Below the pieces are notes generated by a model. The model saw only the letters and a program-made list of their open reading frames with translations, had not been told where the DNA came from and ran no database searches. A stretch of DNA of 64,000 bases, from the NCBI GenBank assembly GCA_003013855.2, contig ML058493.1, forward strand, positions 372,001 through 436,000, in the 5' to 3' direction. A program made the translations under genes and the position numbers. This document shows, piece by piece, positions 12,066 through 24,383 of the stretch; the stretch's first letter is position 1; each line of letters starts with the position of its first letter. The DNA comes from Liriodendron chinense (taxonomy: Eukaryota > Streptophyta > Magnoliopsida > Magnoliales > Magnoliaceae).

Positions 12066-13557
12066 TTATGACAACAATGTTGGTTTACTGAGTGGCGTTG
12101 AGTTTGAAGATGTGACTATGATCCACCATCACAATCAGACGAGTGGATGGATTTCTACCATCAGGTTTTTTTTTTCTCTAATCATATTCGACATACACAG
12201 TTGCTTTTTGGAAACAGCATGCTAGAATTTTTGTTTCTTTCATTTTTTTTTTTCGATTAGTTTTAAGTCAGAACTAGTGGATATTTTTCGTGTTTCAATC
12301 ATTATGAAGACGTACTCATGTTCACTTGTCTTCATATTGTTCTTCACTCTTGAATAGAATGAACGAAGTCTCTCGTTCATTTGGTGTATAAAACTGATGC
12401 ATATATTATGGAAATGTCTATGAAAGTGAGGCATTGTAAATTAGGAACCATGACATGCAAGCAGATGGGTTGGTCATGATAGGTGCCAATTTAAAATGTG
12501 GAAAAAAAATAAAGATAAAAATGTGATGTGTGTGTGTGTCTGTGCGTGCGTGCGCGTAGGCGTGCAAACAGAGTGTGGGGGAGTTAGGTGCTGTCCAATT
12601 GGTGATGACATCCATCCTGTCCATCAGATATGTGACCCCAAAATAGCCCTCAAGCCAAAAATCAGGTGGGCCACAAGACGGGGAACAAGGTAGGATAAGA
12701 TGCCACCATTGGTATGCATGTGGGGCCCATTGTTGTCTCTATAGAATCTAGGCCATTCAGACCCTTCATCTGGTTTCGATGAAGGATTAGACCAAAATTT
12801 TCAGGAGGTTCTACAACTTTAGTTTGTTTATATGCAATTTGACCCTTCATATGCAATTTGATTTTGTTGTGCATTCTCAGTATTATTTTCAATTGTCTAT
12901 TTGGTATTTCTTTTATTTATATAGGTCATTCCACATATAAGGAGAGATGGATACAATGCAATTCAGTTGATTGGGATTCTTGAGCATAAAGATTATTCAT
13001 CTGTTGGTTATAAAGTGAGTTGATTATGCATGCACAGGAAGCCATACATGTGAGTGTGTGGAGTTTCTTAATTAGTTTCACTTTTAAGTTATGGTAGGTA
13101 GCTTGGTTTGCATCTTTCTGCATAGTAACCACTGGAACTCAACGTATATATTTTTATGTTTACTTTTGTGCCTTCTGTTAACAGAAATATTTTTTGCCAA
13201 CAACTATTTTTCTTTATTACAATGCAGGTGACAAATTTCTTTGCTGTTAGCAGCCAATTTAGCAGCCAGGTAACATTTGGATTCATTTTCCAGAAAAATT
13301 GGTTTCCAATATTTTATAGTTTTCTTTATTTTGCAATTAAAACTTAGTTTTTACAGTCTAGTAGTTTATTGTTTGTGAGTTCTTAGAAGTTAGCTACTGC
13401 ACATTTGCAGTTGCAGAACAGGGTAAGCTTTTCAACGGAGGCTGCTTTGTTGTTCATTACACCTATCATGGTGATGAGAAAGATGAACATTTGTTTTATA
13501 AGTGTCATGGTTGATTCAATCAAGGGCCATCTAGCTCTGGTTTGTATTCTAGATTGA
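12066..13557 (+). CDS. Possible 3' exons of an unrecognised spliced gene
   Basis: Four plus-strand segments have consensus borders and protein-like frames. 12,066-12,164 (TGATGCAG|...ATCAG|GT) contains NVGLLSGVEFEDVTMIHHHN. 12,925-13,014 (ATATAG|...AAA|GTGAGT) contains HIRRDGYNAIQLIGILEHKD. 13,228-13,269 (AATGCAG|...CAG|GTAACA) contains VTNFFAVSSQFSSQ. 13,411-13,557 (TTTGCAG|) runs LQNRVSFSTEAALLF to a TGA. The last three join in phase 0. The first does not join the second in phase, so an exon is missing or the gene has decayed. No family is recognised. Alternatives are a long non-coding transcript or chance open stretches. Confidence 0.3.
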
Positions 13558-13600
13558 CAAAGTTTTCTTTTTTACAATTTTTAGTAATTGTATTGTAAGA

Positions 13601-13846
13601 ATGCCTCCCAAGTTACCTTCTCATGAATTATATTGCAAAAGAAGATGTGAACAGAAGGCATTAAGATATAATGCGCTCATGGTTGTTTATGTATTGTATC
13701 AACTATCCGAAAATGTTGAGACGCAGGAAACAATTCTTCTAAAGACAGCAACTCGGTTCTTTATCAGAGAAAGACTCCAACTATCCAGAACATATATCAC
13801 AAGCAATGGGGTTTCTATGCTCGGAAAGTTTTGTAGAGGGCAGTAG
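13601..13846 (+). other. 81-codon open frame, hypothetical
   Basis: The frame starts MPPKLPSHELYCKRRCEQKA and is rich in Lys, Arg and Glu, with a plausible amphipathic centre (ETQETILLKTATRFFIRERL) and a TAG at the end. AATAAA-like signals follow at 13,941. It may be part of the last exon or 3' UTR of the transcript suggested just upstream. I recognise no homologue. Confidence 0.22.
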
Positions 13847-14189
13847 AGAAAATGGTGGGCAGACAGAGGGCCTTACTTCATAAAAAAAGAACTTATATGG
13901 ATCTCAAGGGTCTTGGCTTCTTTGTGAATGTTTCTTCCTTGTAATAAAAACTCTCCATTGTATTTATATTGATTGAACTAGGGATGTACTAGGAACGAGT
14001 CTTCTCACATTTGTATTGACTGAACTGGAGATGTATTTTGAGTTTCCCTGAAAAAAAAATCATGACTTTAATGAATGTTGGATTTATTTCTTTCATTTGG
14101 CAGTTATAACAATTTTTTATTTGCATTAACTTAGATGGGTTGATTTATCAAGGCATGTACCAGAAACGGTTAGATATGTCGTTATTATT

Positions 14190-14941
14190 AAAATTTTTAA
14201 AGACACTAGCTACGGATATAGTCCGCAACCTTGAAAACTAGTCCGTAGCGTGATGTACTCAAAATGCTATGGATCGGATTTATACAGCGATAGATATTAT
14301 CCGTAGCCGTAGGAATATAGCTATGGATTATATTCGTAGCTATAGCTTAGCAGGCTATGGCTACGGCACCAATAGCTACGGACCCAATACGGTCCTACTA
14401 CGAATTATATCCGTAGCTATATATCTATAGCTACAGATATAATACGTAGCCTTTGCCCCATTTTTTTGTCCGCCAGGACAAAGTTAAGACAGACGATTCC
14501 ATCAAGGCCTCTGTGGGGCCCACCATGATGTATGTGATTTATCCAAACCGCCCATTTATTTTGACGAATAGTTTTAAGGCACGATCCCAGAAAGAGGAGA
14601 TATTGAAGGCCTAAGTGGACCACACCACAAGAGCACCAGGGAACTGTAGGCACTTAATCTCCACTGGTTCCTATGGTGTGGTCCACTTGAGACTACAATC
14701 TGCCTCATTTTTTAGGCTCATGCCTTAAAATGAGCTGTCAAAACAGATGAACGGCTTGGATAAAACACATACATTGGGGTCAGCCCCATAGAGCATCTTA
14801 CAGACTTCAAATATCTAGCTGAGTTCTGGTGCAGTGGTAGCAGTTAGCTAGGGGTAAAATCCGTAGTAATATTGCTACGGTTTAGATCCGTAGCAAAAAA
14901 CTCTCATAATCCGTAGCCTTCACTCGTTTATTTTGGTAGTG
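14190..14941. mobile_element. CACTA-like non-autonomous element end with CTACGGAT subterminal repeats
   Basis: The right end is ...TTTATTTTGGTAGTG (reverse complement CACTACCAAAATAAA). From 14,204 to 14,450 there are about ten copies, in both orientations, of GCTACGGATAT / ATATCCGTAGC, and further copies at 14,858-14,925. The core (14,465-14,815) is an inverted GGGCCCACCATGATGTATGTG foldback centred near 14,650. Dense subterminal repeats and a CACTA terminus are hallmarks of En/Spm-type elements. No transposase frame is present and no matching left TIR was found, so it is truncated or highly diverged on the left. Confidence 0.65.
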
Positions 14942-16070
14942 AATCATCCGACCTGATTGAACTATATGATTAACCATCCGTCATATAAACTATGTGACCA
15001 TCCATCAATTAATCCAACTAACCATCAACCCAACTTGATCCAACCGTCCTTGGTCATCCATCCTACAAAATCCAACCATCTACTTGTTAGGTTGTCTAGG
15101 TCAACCATCACTGTACTCACTATATTAATCCTAATCTTCAATTTAACTAACCCATCATCTTAACATTTCAATAATTCACAAATCCTTATACAATCCTACT
15201 CTAATTTTGGAGTATGAGAAAGGTTATAAAAAGACCTCCCATGATATAGAGAGCGGAAGAATTCATGAGAGCAACTAGACAAATTAGAGAGAATGAGAAA
15301 TTGAGAAAGACAAAAGAGAGCACTGATTAAGTCATCACTCACTTGCGCCGAGTCCTAACTCCAACATTTGTTGCTGGATGTCCAGGGAGGAAGAAAATAG
15401 AAGAAATCAAAAGAAAAGAGATTTGATGAAGAAATTAGAGAGAGAGAGAGAGAGAGAGAGAGATGAGAGAGATCGAGAGAGGGGGAAAGGAGTCTAACAA
15501 GTCATCCACTGAGCAAGTTGTCGACCACCAGTGTTTGTTAACTGAACATGTTGATAATTAAAAGAAAGCAAAGAAAAAATTAAAAGGAAAGAAGGAAAGA
15601 AGAAAGAGAAGGAAAAAAGAAATGAGAGAGAGAAGAGCTCATCGAGTCGACTCAATAAATCGACCCTAACTGGAGCTAAGTCGAGTTTCGTATCAATCAT
15701 TCATCAGGTAATCCCCCTCCTAGTCTTTTAATTCAAAATAGATAATTAGCTATAGTCTAATCTATGTGACTCACTGAGTTAACTCACCGAGTCAATGTGC
15801 TAATTTGCTATATTTTGGGTCTAGAAGAAAAAAACCTAAATAAGATTAGAATAACTATCATATATGTTCTCACTGCAGAGATTCCATCATTTGATGCTAA
15901 AAAGTTACTATATTGCCTCTAGTCTAACTAAGTCTAATTGAGTCTAAGAAGATTCAAACCCCGATCAAGTGCGCATTCCAGCAATCATCTTAAATCCTTG
16001 TACGCCGTTGCAGGTAAGTGATCCTCCTGATACTTATTATTTTTTATTTATGCTATTTTAATTTTATTAA
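14942..16070 (+). mobile_element. LTR-like fragment with TATA box and GA tracts
   Basis: The stretch has the layout of a plant LTR promoter: TATAAAAAGACCTCCC at 15,225, purine-rich leader DNA, a (GA)n tract at 15,436-15,463, more GA-rich sequence to 15,630, and a splice-acceptor-like GTTGCAG|GTAAGTGATCC at 16,012. The words AGACCTCC and the GA tract also occur in the minus-oriented X LTR at 58.1 kb. No LTR ends or target duplication were found, so this is an old fragment. Confidence 0.35.
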
Positions 16071-18377
16071 ATTTATCTTTAGTTATACTCAATGTTGATG
16101 TGAATTATTTATCATTTACACATTAGTCGATGTTCTATTGAAGTGTGTGTACGCCTTTAAATTCCATATGTATACATTTTATTTTGAGTTAAATTTGAAC
16201 GTGGTGATGAATTAGATATGTGCTTAAGTTATAAGATTATATGATGATAAATTGAACATGCGATTGCATTATGTTGCAAAGATATGAAGTTTATGTTACT
16301 TGTTTACGATGCATTCATGACCCTCGGTGCCCAAGTCCCAAATTCAATTTCTGATGCCCATTCGCCATAACCCAAATTTAAAGGTGAAAACCTCCATAGT
16401 ACCCCCCAATTTTAACACTTAGCTCTCATACGCCCAAGTTCTGAAAGCGGGCTCTGACAAGGAAGATTTAGAGAAAATTTTAAAACAAAACATAACCCAA
16501 AGAACTCCATAAGGAACATACATATCCACTAAACTGATGGTTTAAGGTACAATGCTAGAAAGGAGAATACATGGTATAACAAAAATCCAAAAGATAAGGA
16601 GCACACTCTAGCCTTAATGTTGTTGATTTGTTCTAACATAATGTACAGCTTAAACAAACGCACTTAAGCTTCTTACGAAGCTCAGTAGAGTGCGTGTGTG
16701 CGTGCACAATGCATATGATAGATATATCGCATTAATATTAATATAATATCAGAGTAAGCAGCAAAGATGGAGGGTCAATCATGTTAGTGTCCTTATGTGC
16801 AACCAATGATACCAAGGCTATACATATATGCTATGCGAAGACCAAACTGAGTCGAATGTCATATGCACCCATGCGATCCAAGCATGCCAATCCTGATGTT
16901 TAATCCATATCTCAGTATGATTGCCATCTGAAATCATTGGGGGTCTAATACACTCCATCACTGACTCGTCGCCCATCGCGTGTATGACCAAGCGAGTGGA
17001 AGAGACTACACTATACACCTCATCAATGGTATGCCAATGCCTATCCAGCTTGCTGATAATGTATCAATTTCACAAGCTTGTCAAACTTAAACTGACATAT
17101 ATCCCCCTTCACTAGAGCATGCAAGGTCACACCCCCTTCCAACTGACCTCGATATAGTGGGAAACGCGACCTACTAATATTAATTTATCACTTAGGCACT
17201 TATGTTATCCACTCAATCTCGACGTTAAAGTATCTTATGGCCTACAAGGTTTATGACGCATGGATAGATATGGTGAAGTTGATCATCATCTTTCTCACAA
17301 GATAATGACTTCGAATCTACAAAGTTAACTAGAATACAAGAGCAGTCTCTCGAATCCACATGAGATAGAACGATAAAAAGTCAAATCTTTTTTATTGATA
17401 ATAACAAGGTTGAATTGTATTAAACAAGTTTGAGATGACTATAAATATAGAAACTAAACATTGGGAATGTAATCAAGAGAGTCCCAATAAAATAGGAAAG
17501 AAATAAAAAAAGTGGCGCAAGTTCGTCGGTCACGGCTGGGCAACCGACCCGAGTCCTCAGGCGATCAGTCTGGCAACCGACGGAGTATGGTCGGGCAACC
17601 AAAACAACTCAAAAAGAGTCTAGAGACCAAACTTTTGTGTTCGAGGGGAATTTCGGGCAATTGACATACAGTTGGTCGGTCGACCGAAATATGCTGAATT
17701 CTGCCTCTTGTCCTTGAGTTATTTCTGGTCCATGTGAGATAGGAAGGTGCTTCAACCTCATCCTTCATTAGGGAGTTCTTGTTCTACATTAGTTTAGAGA
17801 CTTTTACCCAGGGACATCCTATTTGCCCAACAAACGTAAACAAATTTTCGATATTTATACTCAAATAAGTCTGTCATAGCAAAGTCGCGGAGGCTTCAAC
17901 CTTAATATTGATGTGGTGTATGTTACAACCCTGATGTTGCTAGGGTGTAGATGCAATTGCCTCATACAAATATGTGAATGCATGAGTCCACAGTTCAAGT
18001 CACGTAGCCATGTCATGCAAGTTGTGCATGTATCTAAGGCGGCCTTATCTCATACGGGTCCCCTGAAAATCCCTAAGCTATAGGGTCATCAAAGTAGCCT
18101 TGTCGCACATAGGCAAATATAATATAATGATATGAGTACTAACTACGGTCCACTAGCCAACAGGGGCAACACTAAGTGGACAAACGTCCCCAAAAACTGA
18201 TTATACTCAATTATGAACAAGCTATCATCCAAGCTATATATATGATGTGGATTAGATATGATAATATAAATCATATAATCACTATGTATGAGGTGTGTAA
18301 TACTGCATCAAATGTAAAAGTAGTGCTAAATTAATATAAGAGTAATGCTAAATCAAAATAAGAGTAATGTTATATCA
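16071..18377. other. Unassigned old repeat-like DNA
   Basis: No coding capacity. 17,345-17,835 could be part of a minus-oriented Copia LTR: it has ACTATAAATATAG near 17,440, repeated CAACCGAC/GGTCGG words at 17,525-17,690 including GGTCGGTCGACCGA, and a possible LTR start TGTTGGGCAAATAGG on the minus strand at about 17,830. The opposite end was not identified. The last 70 bp contain three AAGAGTAATG-type duplications leading to the insertion site of the solo LTR. Confidence 0.3.
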
Positions 18378-18680
18378 TGTAACGCCTCGAAATTTCGGCT
18401 CTCGTGGATAACACAATGGGCCGAGTTTCCGGGTGTTAACCTGAATATGCTAAGGATATATTTTCACATTTTCATATTTAATTTTCCTATATTCATGACA
18501 TTCATAGCATAATGATGGAAATTAAAATTTAAATCCTTAACTTTCTACTCTAAGTTCTCAAACATAATGTATTACAATTGTACTAAACATAATATTTCAC
18601 TTTTTAGTCTCCCTGGGAGATGTAATTCAAGTTACATGAGAATAAATCTATTATATAAAGATAATAAACATAATCCATCT

Positions 18681-18776
18681 TCAAGCCGCTTCGGTATCAT
18701 TATCCGCCATTAATCGCCATGAAACTTCATATTCTTTAACCTGTAAGTTAGGACGTTCGTCTAATGGATTATCACC
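18681..18776 (-). CDS. LTR-encoded small acidic frame (solo LTR copy)
   Basis: The minus-strand frame starts after a splice-acceptor-like TTGTTGTAG and runs GDNPLDERPNLQVKEYEVSW, then RLMADNDTEAA, then TGA. It matches the frame at the same relative place in the Tekay LTRs (GNDPQEPEPQG...LWEQMVEDETA stop). Shared features are GDNP/GNDP, a W-x2-M near the end, an acidic tail and a terminal Ala followed by stop. It lies about 300-400 bp before the LTR 3' end, as in Tekay. Function is unknown. Confidence 0.4.
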   Translation of the reverse strand, partial: GDNPLDERPNLQVKEYEVSWRLMADNDTEAA

Positions 18777-20115
18777 TACAACAATCTGGTGGAGTTTTAC
18801 AATACCGTCATGGGAGGACGTGAGTTACTCGCAATCAACTCAGTGAGGTTTACCCCCTAAGACTAGCGTAATAATATCCAAACATAATAATCATACCCAA
18901 TCAAAACATATATGAGAAAATCTTAATTAATGCGATGCATGATATGCATACTCTAGGCTAAAGCACCCTAACCTAAATGAGACGGGAATATGCCACTCCT
19001 CACTAGCTACGACGGACCTTAGTCACTCTTCCCACTCACCAAAACCCAACTAGGAAAACAGTCTTATATACACTTTCACTAGATAGCGAGAGAAACGGCC
19101 TAATGCACAATTTCTCTAACACCCGAGGGGCTAAGCTACCAAGTCGGGTCCGGTGAATGCATGATTAGTTTCACCTTTAATTATGTAAGTTTAACATCCA
19201 GCCAATTAAACAATGTTCACGACTAATGACCACTCATTGCCCCAATTAGTTTAAGAACGCTTAAGTTCACTATGAGGGCTCCACTACGTGAAAAAGCACT
19301 AAATTCGATGGTAAAACAGTCAAATTCTTGGAAATTCGAGAATTAGACGGTCCGTGCCGTCGAAAAAAATCATCATAGAATAGGCCCTTGGAAAATAAAT
19401 TCGACGGTTCATAGCCGTCGGTTGATATTCGACGATCTTTGACAATTGACTTGTTTCGATGGTCCTTGACAGTGGAACTATTTCGACGGTCCACACCCGT
19501 TGAACTCATTTGCATTATCGGAAGTGAACCGTCGAAAATAATTCGACAGTCCATAACCGTCGTTCCGTGTTGAAAATCATAAGATATTTCGACTGCTAAA
19601 AGCCGTCGCAGTCCTAACCCGACGTTCCGGGTAAAAATTTAGAACATTTCGACGGTCCTGGACAGTCAAAAAATAAATACGACGGTCCAAAACCGACGAA
19701 TTTATGTCTGCACGAAAAAAACCCTAGGGTGCTGTGCCCTAATACATCCAGTGAGCCTGTAATTCATAAATAATTTAGAAAACTACAACATTTACTAACA
19801 CAATATACAAGTAAATCCTCCACAACCACAATACATCACCAACACAATACAACCACAATTACATTACATAACCAACACAATACAACCACAAACCTCCAAA
19901 ACTACAAACTTCTGCAACCACAATCATCCACACCCACAATCATCCACACCCATAATCCTCCATAAGTACCAACAATCCACAACCACACATGTTCTTCGCG
20001 AGTACCAAAGAGAGTACAAAACCAATATGCAAGATAAAATGTAAGAAATGCATAAGTACAAAACTAATACGCAAGATATAAGAATGTAAAACCAAACCAG
20101 AAAGTATTACTCATG

Positions 20116-20484
20116 CTATAAATATAATAAAAAAAATGTACCAGTGTTTTGAGAATGCCAAGCATATACGAAAGTTATTTCATAACAAATTTGACATAAT
20201 CTAGGCCACCTAAGCACCTCTCCTATACCTACACTAGCAAACGTCATCACCTCATTAGTTTCAGGATCCTGCAGCTCCGCATTCTTATCAAAGATGTCAT
20301 CGAGGCATATAGTATAATTTGGATCCTGAACTTTAGACTCCACCACTACTCCAATTGCATATGTCTTCATGCGCCGTGTACTCTTTAGAAGACACCTACG
20401 TCCAATCATATCATCAGGAGAGGGATATGAAGATGGAGCTGGTGCCTTGCCCGCTCGCCTCCTACGAGCATTCGCATCGATCAT
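20116..20484 (-). pseudogene. TNP1-like CACTA accessory protein fragment
   Basis: 122 codons on the minus strand, starting MIDANARRRRAGKAPAPSSY. The core pattern G-RCLL-S (residues about 28-33), AIGVVVES-V-DP, CLDDIFDKNAELQDP, FASVGIGEVLRWPR resembles the conserved C-terminal domain of plant En/Spm TNP1-type proteins (C-L-S ... A-G-V-S-DP ... G-xx-V-V ... WP). These proteins bind subterminal repeats of CACTA elements, which fits its place beside the repeats at 19,300-19,705. The family protein is several hundred residues long and only this last part is present. The C-terminal 25 residues after RWPRLCQI look like intron or non-coding read-through. An alternative is a chance resemblance, but the context makes this unlikely. 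Confidence 0.6.
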
Positions 20485-20639
20485 TTCCTGTTGCCACGCT
20501 AATTGTCTCTATCCCATTCGGTAACATACCATGTATGATTCTCATAAAAATCAAACCATCCAGGTTGAACAAATGGACTATCCAGTCTACCAGAATGCAG
20601 ATGTAGACCACATCAAGGGTCCAAGTTGTCTAGATTGTG

Positions 20640-22995
20640 GATCTCTAACAGATCCATGATCCTATGATAGATATAAACCAAATCAGGTCAGACCATGTTG
20701 TGGGGCCCATGGGTAAAAGCATGGAATCAGTGCGGCACATGAGAGAGAGGTTATAACCTTAACATGTGTTACCAATTTCTTTTCTTTTTGTTTTTATGGT
20801 AAAGTTTTACCAACTTAATGCATCATATTTGCATACTTGGTTTTAAGTTTTTCAATATTCCAAATGCTTGGTTCCATAAACCAAAAGTGTATCCTCCAGG
20901 CTTAGGCCACTAAAAACATTAGAGCAATACCCAAAAGTATTCTCTAGGCTAAATTTTTAACCATTCTAGCACACTTTTGGTCTTGGGCCAAGTTCCTTGA
21001 TATACTTATCCCGCTCTTGTATGGCCTTTGTCCAAAATGCAATAAAAAAAAAAAAAAAAGTAGACAGTCCAAGTGCATAAAGGAAATTTCAAGAGGAAAG
21101 TCACACCTACTTGTTGATAAGCTACATTGCTGCTAAAATTGCTTGAGTCAGGTCCTGAAGAAGTAAAACTTAGTACCATCTAATTAGCATTGAGGAGAAC
21201 AACCAAAGAAGTAACAAATAAAAAAATCAATAAAATGATACTGAGAAGCTTATCAAAATACATGGTCATGTAGAGATTGGTAGAGCACATAATAAGAGAT
21301 TATCGATTTGGTTCTGCAAAATTAGCATCAAAGAAAAAAAAAAGGTAATGAACGTAACATACTTGGAGAACTGTGTAGATTTGCTGTTAACAAAAGGTTT
21401 AGTAAAAACCTATGCAAATCTAGCCCCTTCATTATTGTGGATCAATGTATAGGAACAACCTCATCCTAACAACCTGCATGCATTTTGGTTTGACATCTCC
21501 AACAATCACATCCAAGGTCAAGCTGTGTGCGTCCCACCACCTTGATGTGTATGTCCCCTACATGTGATGTGGCAAAAATTAGCCATATCCAAAACTTAGG
21601 CAGGCCATACCATCTAAAGCCATGAGAAATCATGCCCAAAACATCTAAAAGCATTTGGTGGGCCCACCTAAGTTTTTTAATTGCCTAAATTTGGTGTGTT
21701 CCCACATCCAAGTGGTACACACACAATGGATAGGCTGTGTCTAAACCACAAAAAATCTCTATTAGTTTGTTAATTTCAACACATATTGATCCCAACCTTC
21801 TTGACATACCACCACAATGTCGAGTGTTAATGTGGGACACTTGTTGAAGATCTAAGCCATTCCTAAATGCATTAAATATAAGGAAAATCAATCAATCAAG
21901 ATTTCTATGACCTTCTTTGCATATATAGACTTAAAATGTAAAAGAAAAAGAAAAATATCCATGGTGACTACTTATAAAAGCATGTTTATTCTACTATGAT
22001 ATTTGAGCATACATGATTTCAATTCATGAATGAAATGGAAGGGTAACAATTAACGAGGGAACTAAGAATGAGCTCAATTTTATCAATCTATAACATGACT
22101 GACCCCATTAGATGCAGAAATGATTGAATGCAGATTTGGTATTGAATCAACATTTTCAATTTTGAAAGTCACATGAATATCTGCACCACAACCTAAAAAT
22201 AAAGAAGTTCCTTCCTAATCCTTCTCCACGAAGGACAAGAAAAGTGAAATGTTATTAAAATGAAAATACTCATTGAATAATGATGAAACATAGGTTTTTG
22301 AATTTTATGATGGAACATATTTAGATTTTGATTTTTTTTACTTTTGAGATCAAATGGGCCTTTGCTGAAGCATCCGATGCTGTTTTCGTCATTTCCTTTG
22401 GTGGCGGAATCTCCAAACTCAACCGCATAAATGGAAATGTCGGGTTAGGTGCTACCTGTTTTCTGTCACCAGTTCTTATTTTGCGTTAGAAAGTATATCG
22501 GGCTGCATTTTGCAGCACACCATTGAAACAAGTTTTTAGCAGAAGCATCATGTTTGCGAGGCCATCTAAGTTCCAAAATTGCCGTGTTTGGCAAGGAAAA
22601 TAATTCTACATTAAGTGGGCTACTTGTTTTATGTCTTCTTTTGTGGACATCAATCCCATCCAGTTGCTGTGAAGAAGAAAAGAAACTAACCGTGACAGAT
22701 GGAAATGGCACAGATTGTAAGCATATTGTTGCAATGGACAGCTCAAAACATGTTAAAACATTTTCAAAACCATGTTCGAATGGGTAAAGAAGTATATGAA
22801 GGATGCTGGATGAGAACTACCAATGACACATGATCAATCCAGTGACTTCTTGAAAGCAATTTAGTTACATCCATTTCTGTTGAAGGATACAGGAAAGAAG
22901 AAAAAGGTATAAAAAAAGGAAAAAAAAAAGAAGAAGAAGAAGGTGCTCCGAAGCCAAAGGCATCTGCCTCATGACATTACAAATACTTAACAATT
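20640..22995. other. CACTA interior without recognised genes
   Basis: AT-rich DNA with words of the GGGCCCACC family near 20,690-20,710 and 21,510-21,665. A 77-codon plus frame at 22,554-22,787 has a hydrophobic run (SGLLVLCLLLWTSIPSSCC) but no family match and an overlapping minus frame of similar length. I do not call it a gene. Confidence 0.4.
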
Positions 22996-22997
22996 GT

Positions 22998-23300
22998 ACA
23001 TCCAACTAGTTAGTGTGTGGGATGCAATGGGGGGTGTTTGTATGCCATCCCACCCTTCCACCATGGTAACACCGCAATGAAAATGGGATCCCCAAAAATC
23101 AGGTCGATCTAACTATTACATGAACGTGGAGGCTTTTAGGTGGTTGTTCATTTTTTCAAGTTGTAGCTCACCTGATAGTTGGATCAACCTAATTTTTGGG
23201 GCATCTCATTTTCATGGTGGGACTACCTTGCTATATGGGCTGAATGTGATACAAACACCATGGTGGGACTCGCATAAAACTAGTGTACATAACTGTGTTT
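22998..23300. mobile_element. Foldback MITE
   Basis: About 300 bp with long inverted arms. The left arm has CTAGTTAGTGTGTGG, GGTGTTTGTAT, ATGAAAATGGGATCCCC and AAAAATCAGGTCGATC. The right arm carries the reverse complements (GATCAACCTAATTTTTGG, CATGGTGGGAC, ATACAAACACC, ACTAGTGTACA). The loop is near 23,150. It is a non-coding element inserted in the CACTA interior. Confidence 0.75.
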
Positions 23301-24142
23301 GAGCATCGATCTCTTTATTTATTTGCCTTTTTTAAAAGTAAAAAATCTTTTCTAAAAAGAGTGCCAAGATGGCACAAAGAAAATCTCTTTAAATATTCTT
23401 TATAATTATAAATGTAATAAATTATAATTATTAAATATCAGGTCGAGTCTTCAAGTTGACCCAACCTGAATGAACAACATCGAGTCGGGTCAAGTTTTTG
23501 GGTTTTTAAACTAGGTAGAAACTACAACCCCAACTGATGGTTTAGACCACTGTCACGATAGGCACTCGATCTTCATACCTACTTCCTTGGATTTTGGTGT
23601 GTGAGTTACTTGGACATGCAACGGGGTTCAGGACTGCCCAAAAGCTCATACTCCAGAGAAAATTCCAAAGCAAGACAGAAATAGAAAATGAAGAGATGGG
23701 TTACCTACAATTTCTTCAAGTTCTCATTTTTCACCCTCAGATCTTTCCAAACATTGTCAAGACTTTCAAACTCCTGTTTGACCAAAAAATTACAAAACTC
23801 ATCAATACATCATAAAAAACCAAACCCAGAATTACAGAACAAAAGAGAAGCTACAACATCAAACAGACCTTCTTCAAGTTGGACTTCTCCAACAACAATA
23901 AATCCACCTCTTTCTTCAATTCAGCATGCGTCTGTAGATACCGAATCAAGAGCATTAAGCTCATTTCACTAGATATCTGATAAACCCAATGTACGTGAAA
24001 AATGTGGGGCCAGTGACATGAAGATTACAAGGAACAAAAATTGGAAGAATCCGCTCTTCAGGTGGGCCACACCATCAACGTTTGACGGCGCAACCCTCCT
24101 AATGAAAGGGCCATCATCATTTTCGCCCCAGGTGATCTTCAT

Positions 24143-24143
24143 G

Positions 24144-24174
<31 letters not shown>
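24143..24174. repeat. (GA)n microsatellite
   Basis: GA run with one GGG interruption, inside the CACTA interior and followed by purine-rich DNA to about 24,270. Confidence 0.9.
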
Positions 24175-24383
24175 CCTGCTGAACGGGAAAGCACTTCCCT
24201 TCGCTCGACCGCGCGTCGCCGCACCGGTGAGGATTTAGAGAGTAGAGAAGAAAGAGAAGAGATTGAGAGAGAAGGTTTTGGGCAGGGCCGATGGTTTGGC
24301 GATAGGGTTTTCGAGCGGTAGAACAGATTTGGGGATTTTGGTTTCCCTCTCTCTATCCACTGTTTTGCCCATGCGGTTTGGGC

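Noticed and set aside
22554..22787. 77-codon plus frame with a signal-peptide-like hydrophobic run
   Set aside because: It overlaps an equally long minus frame, lies inside a decayed CACTA interior, has no recognised homologue and lacks splice or leader context.
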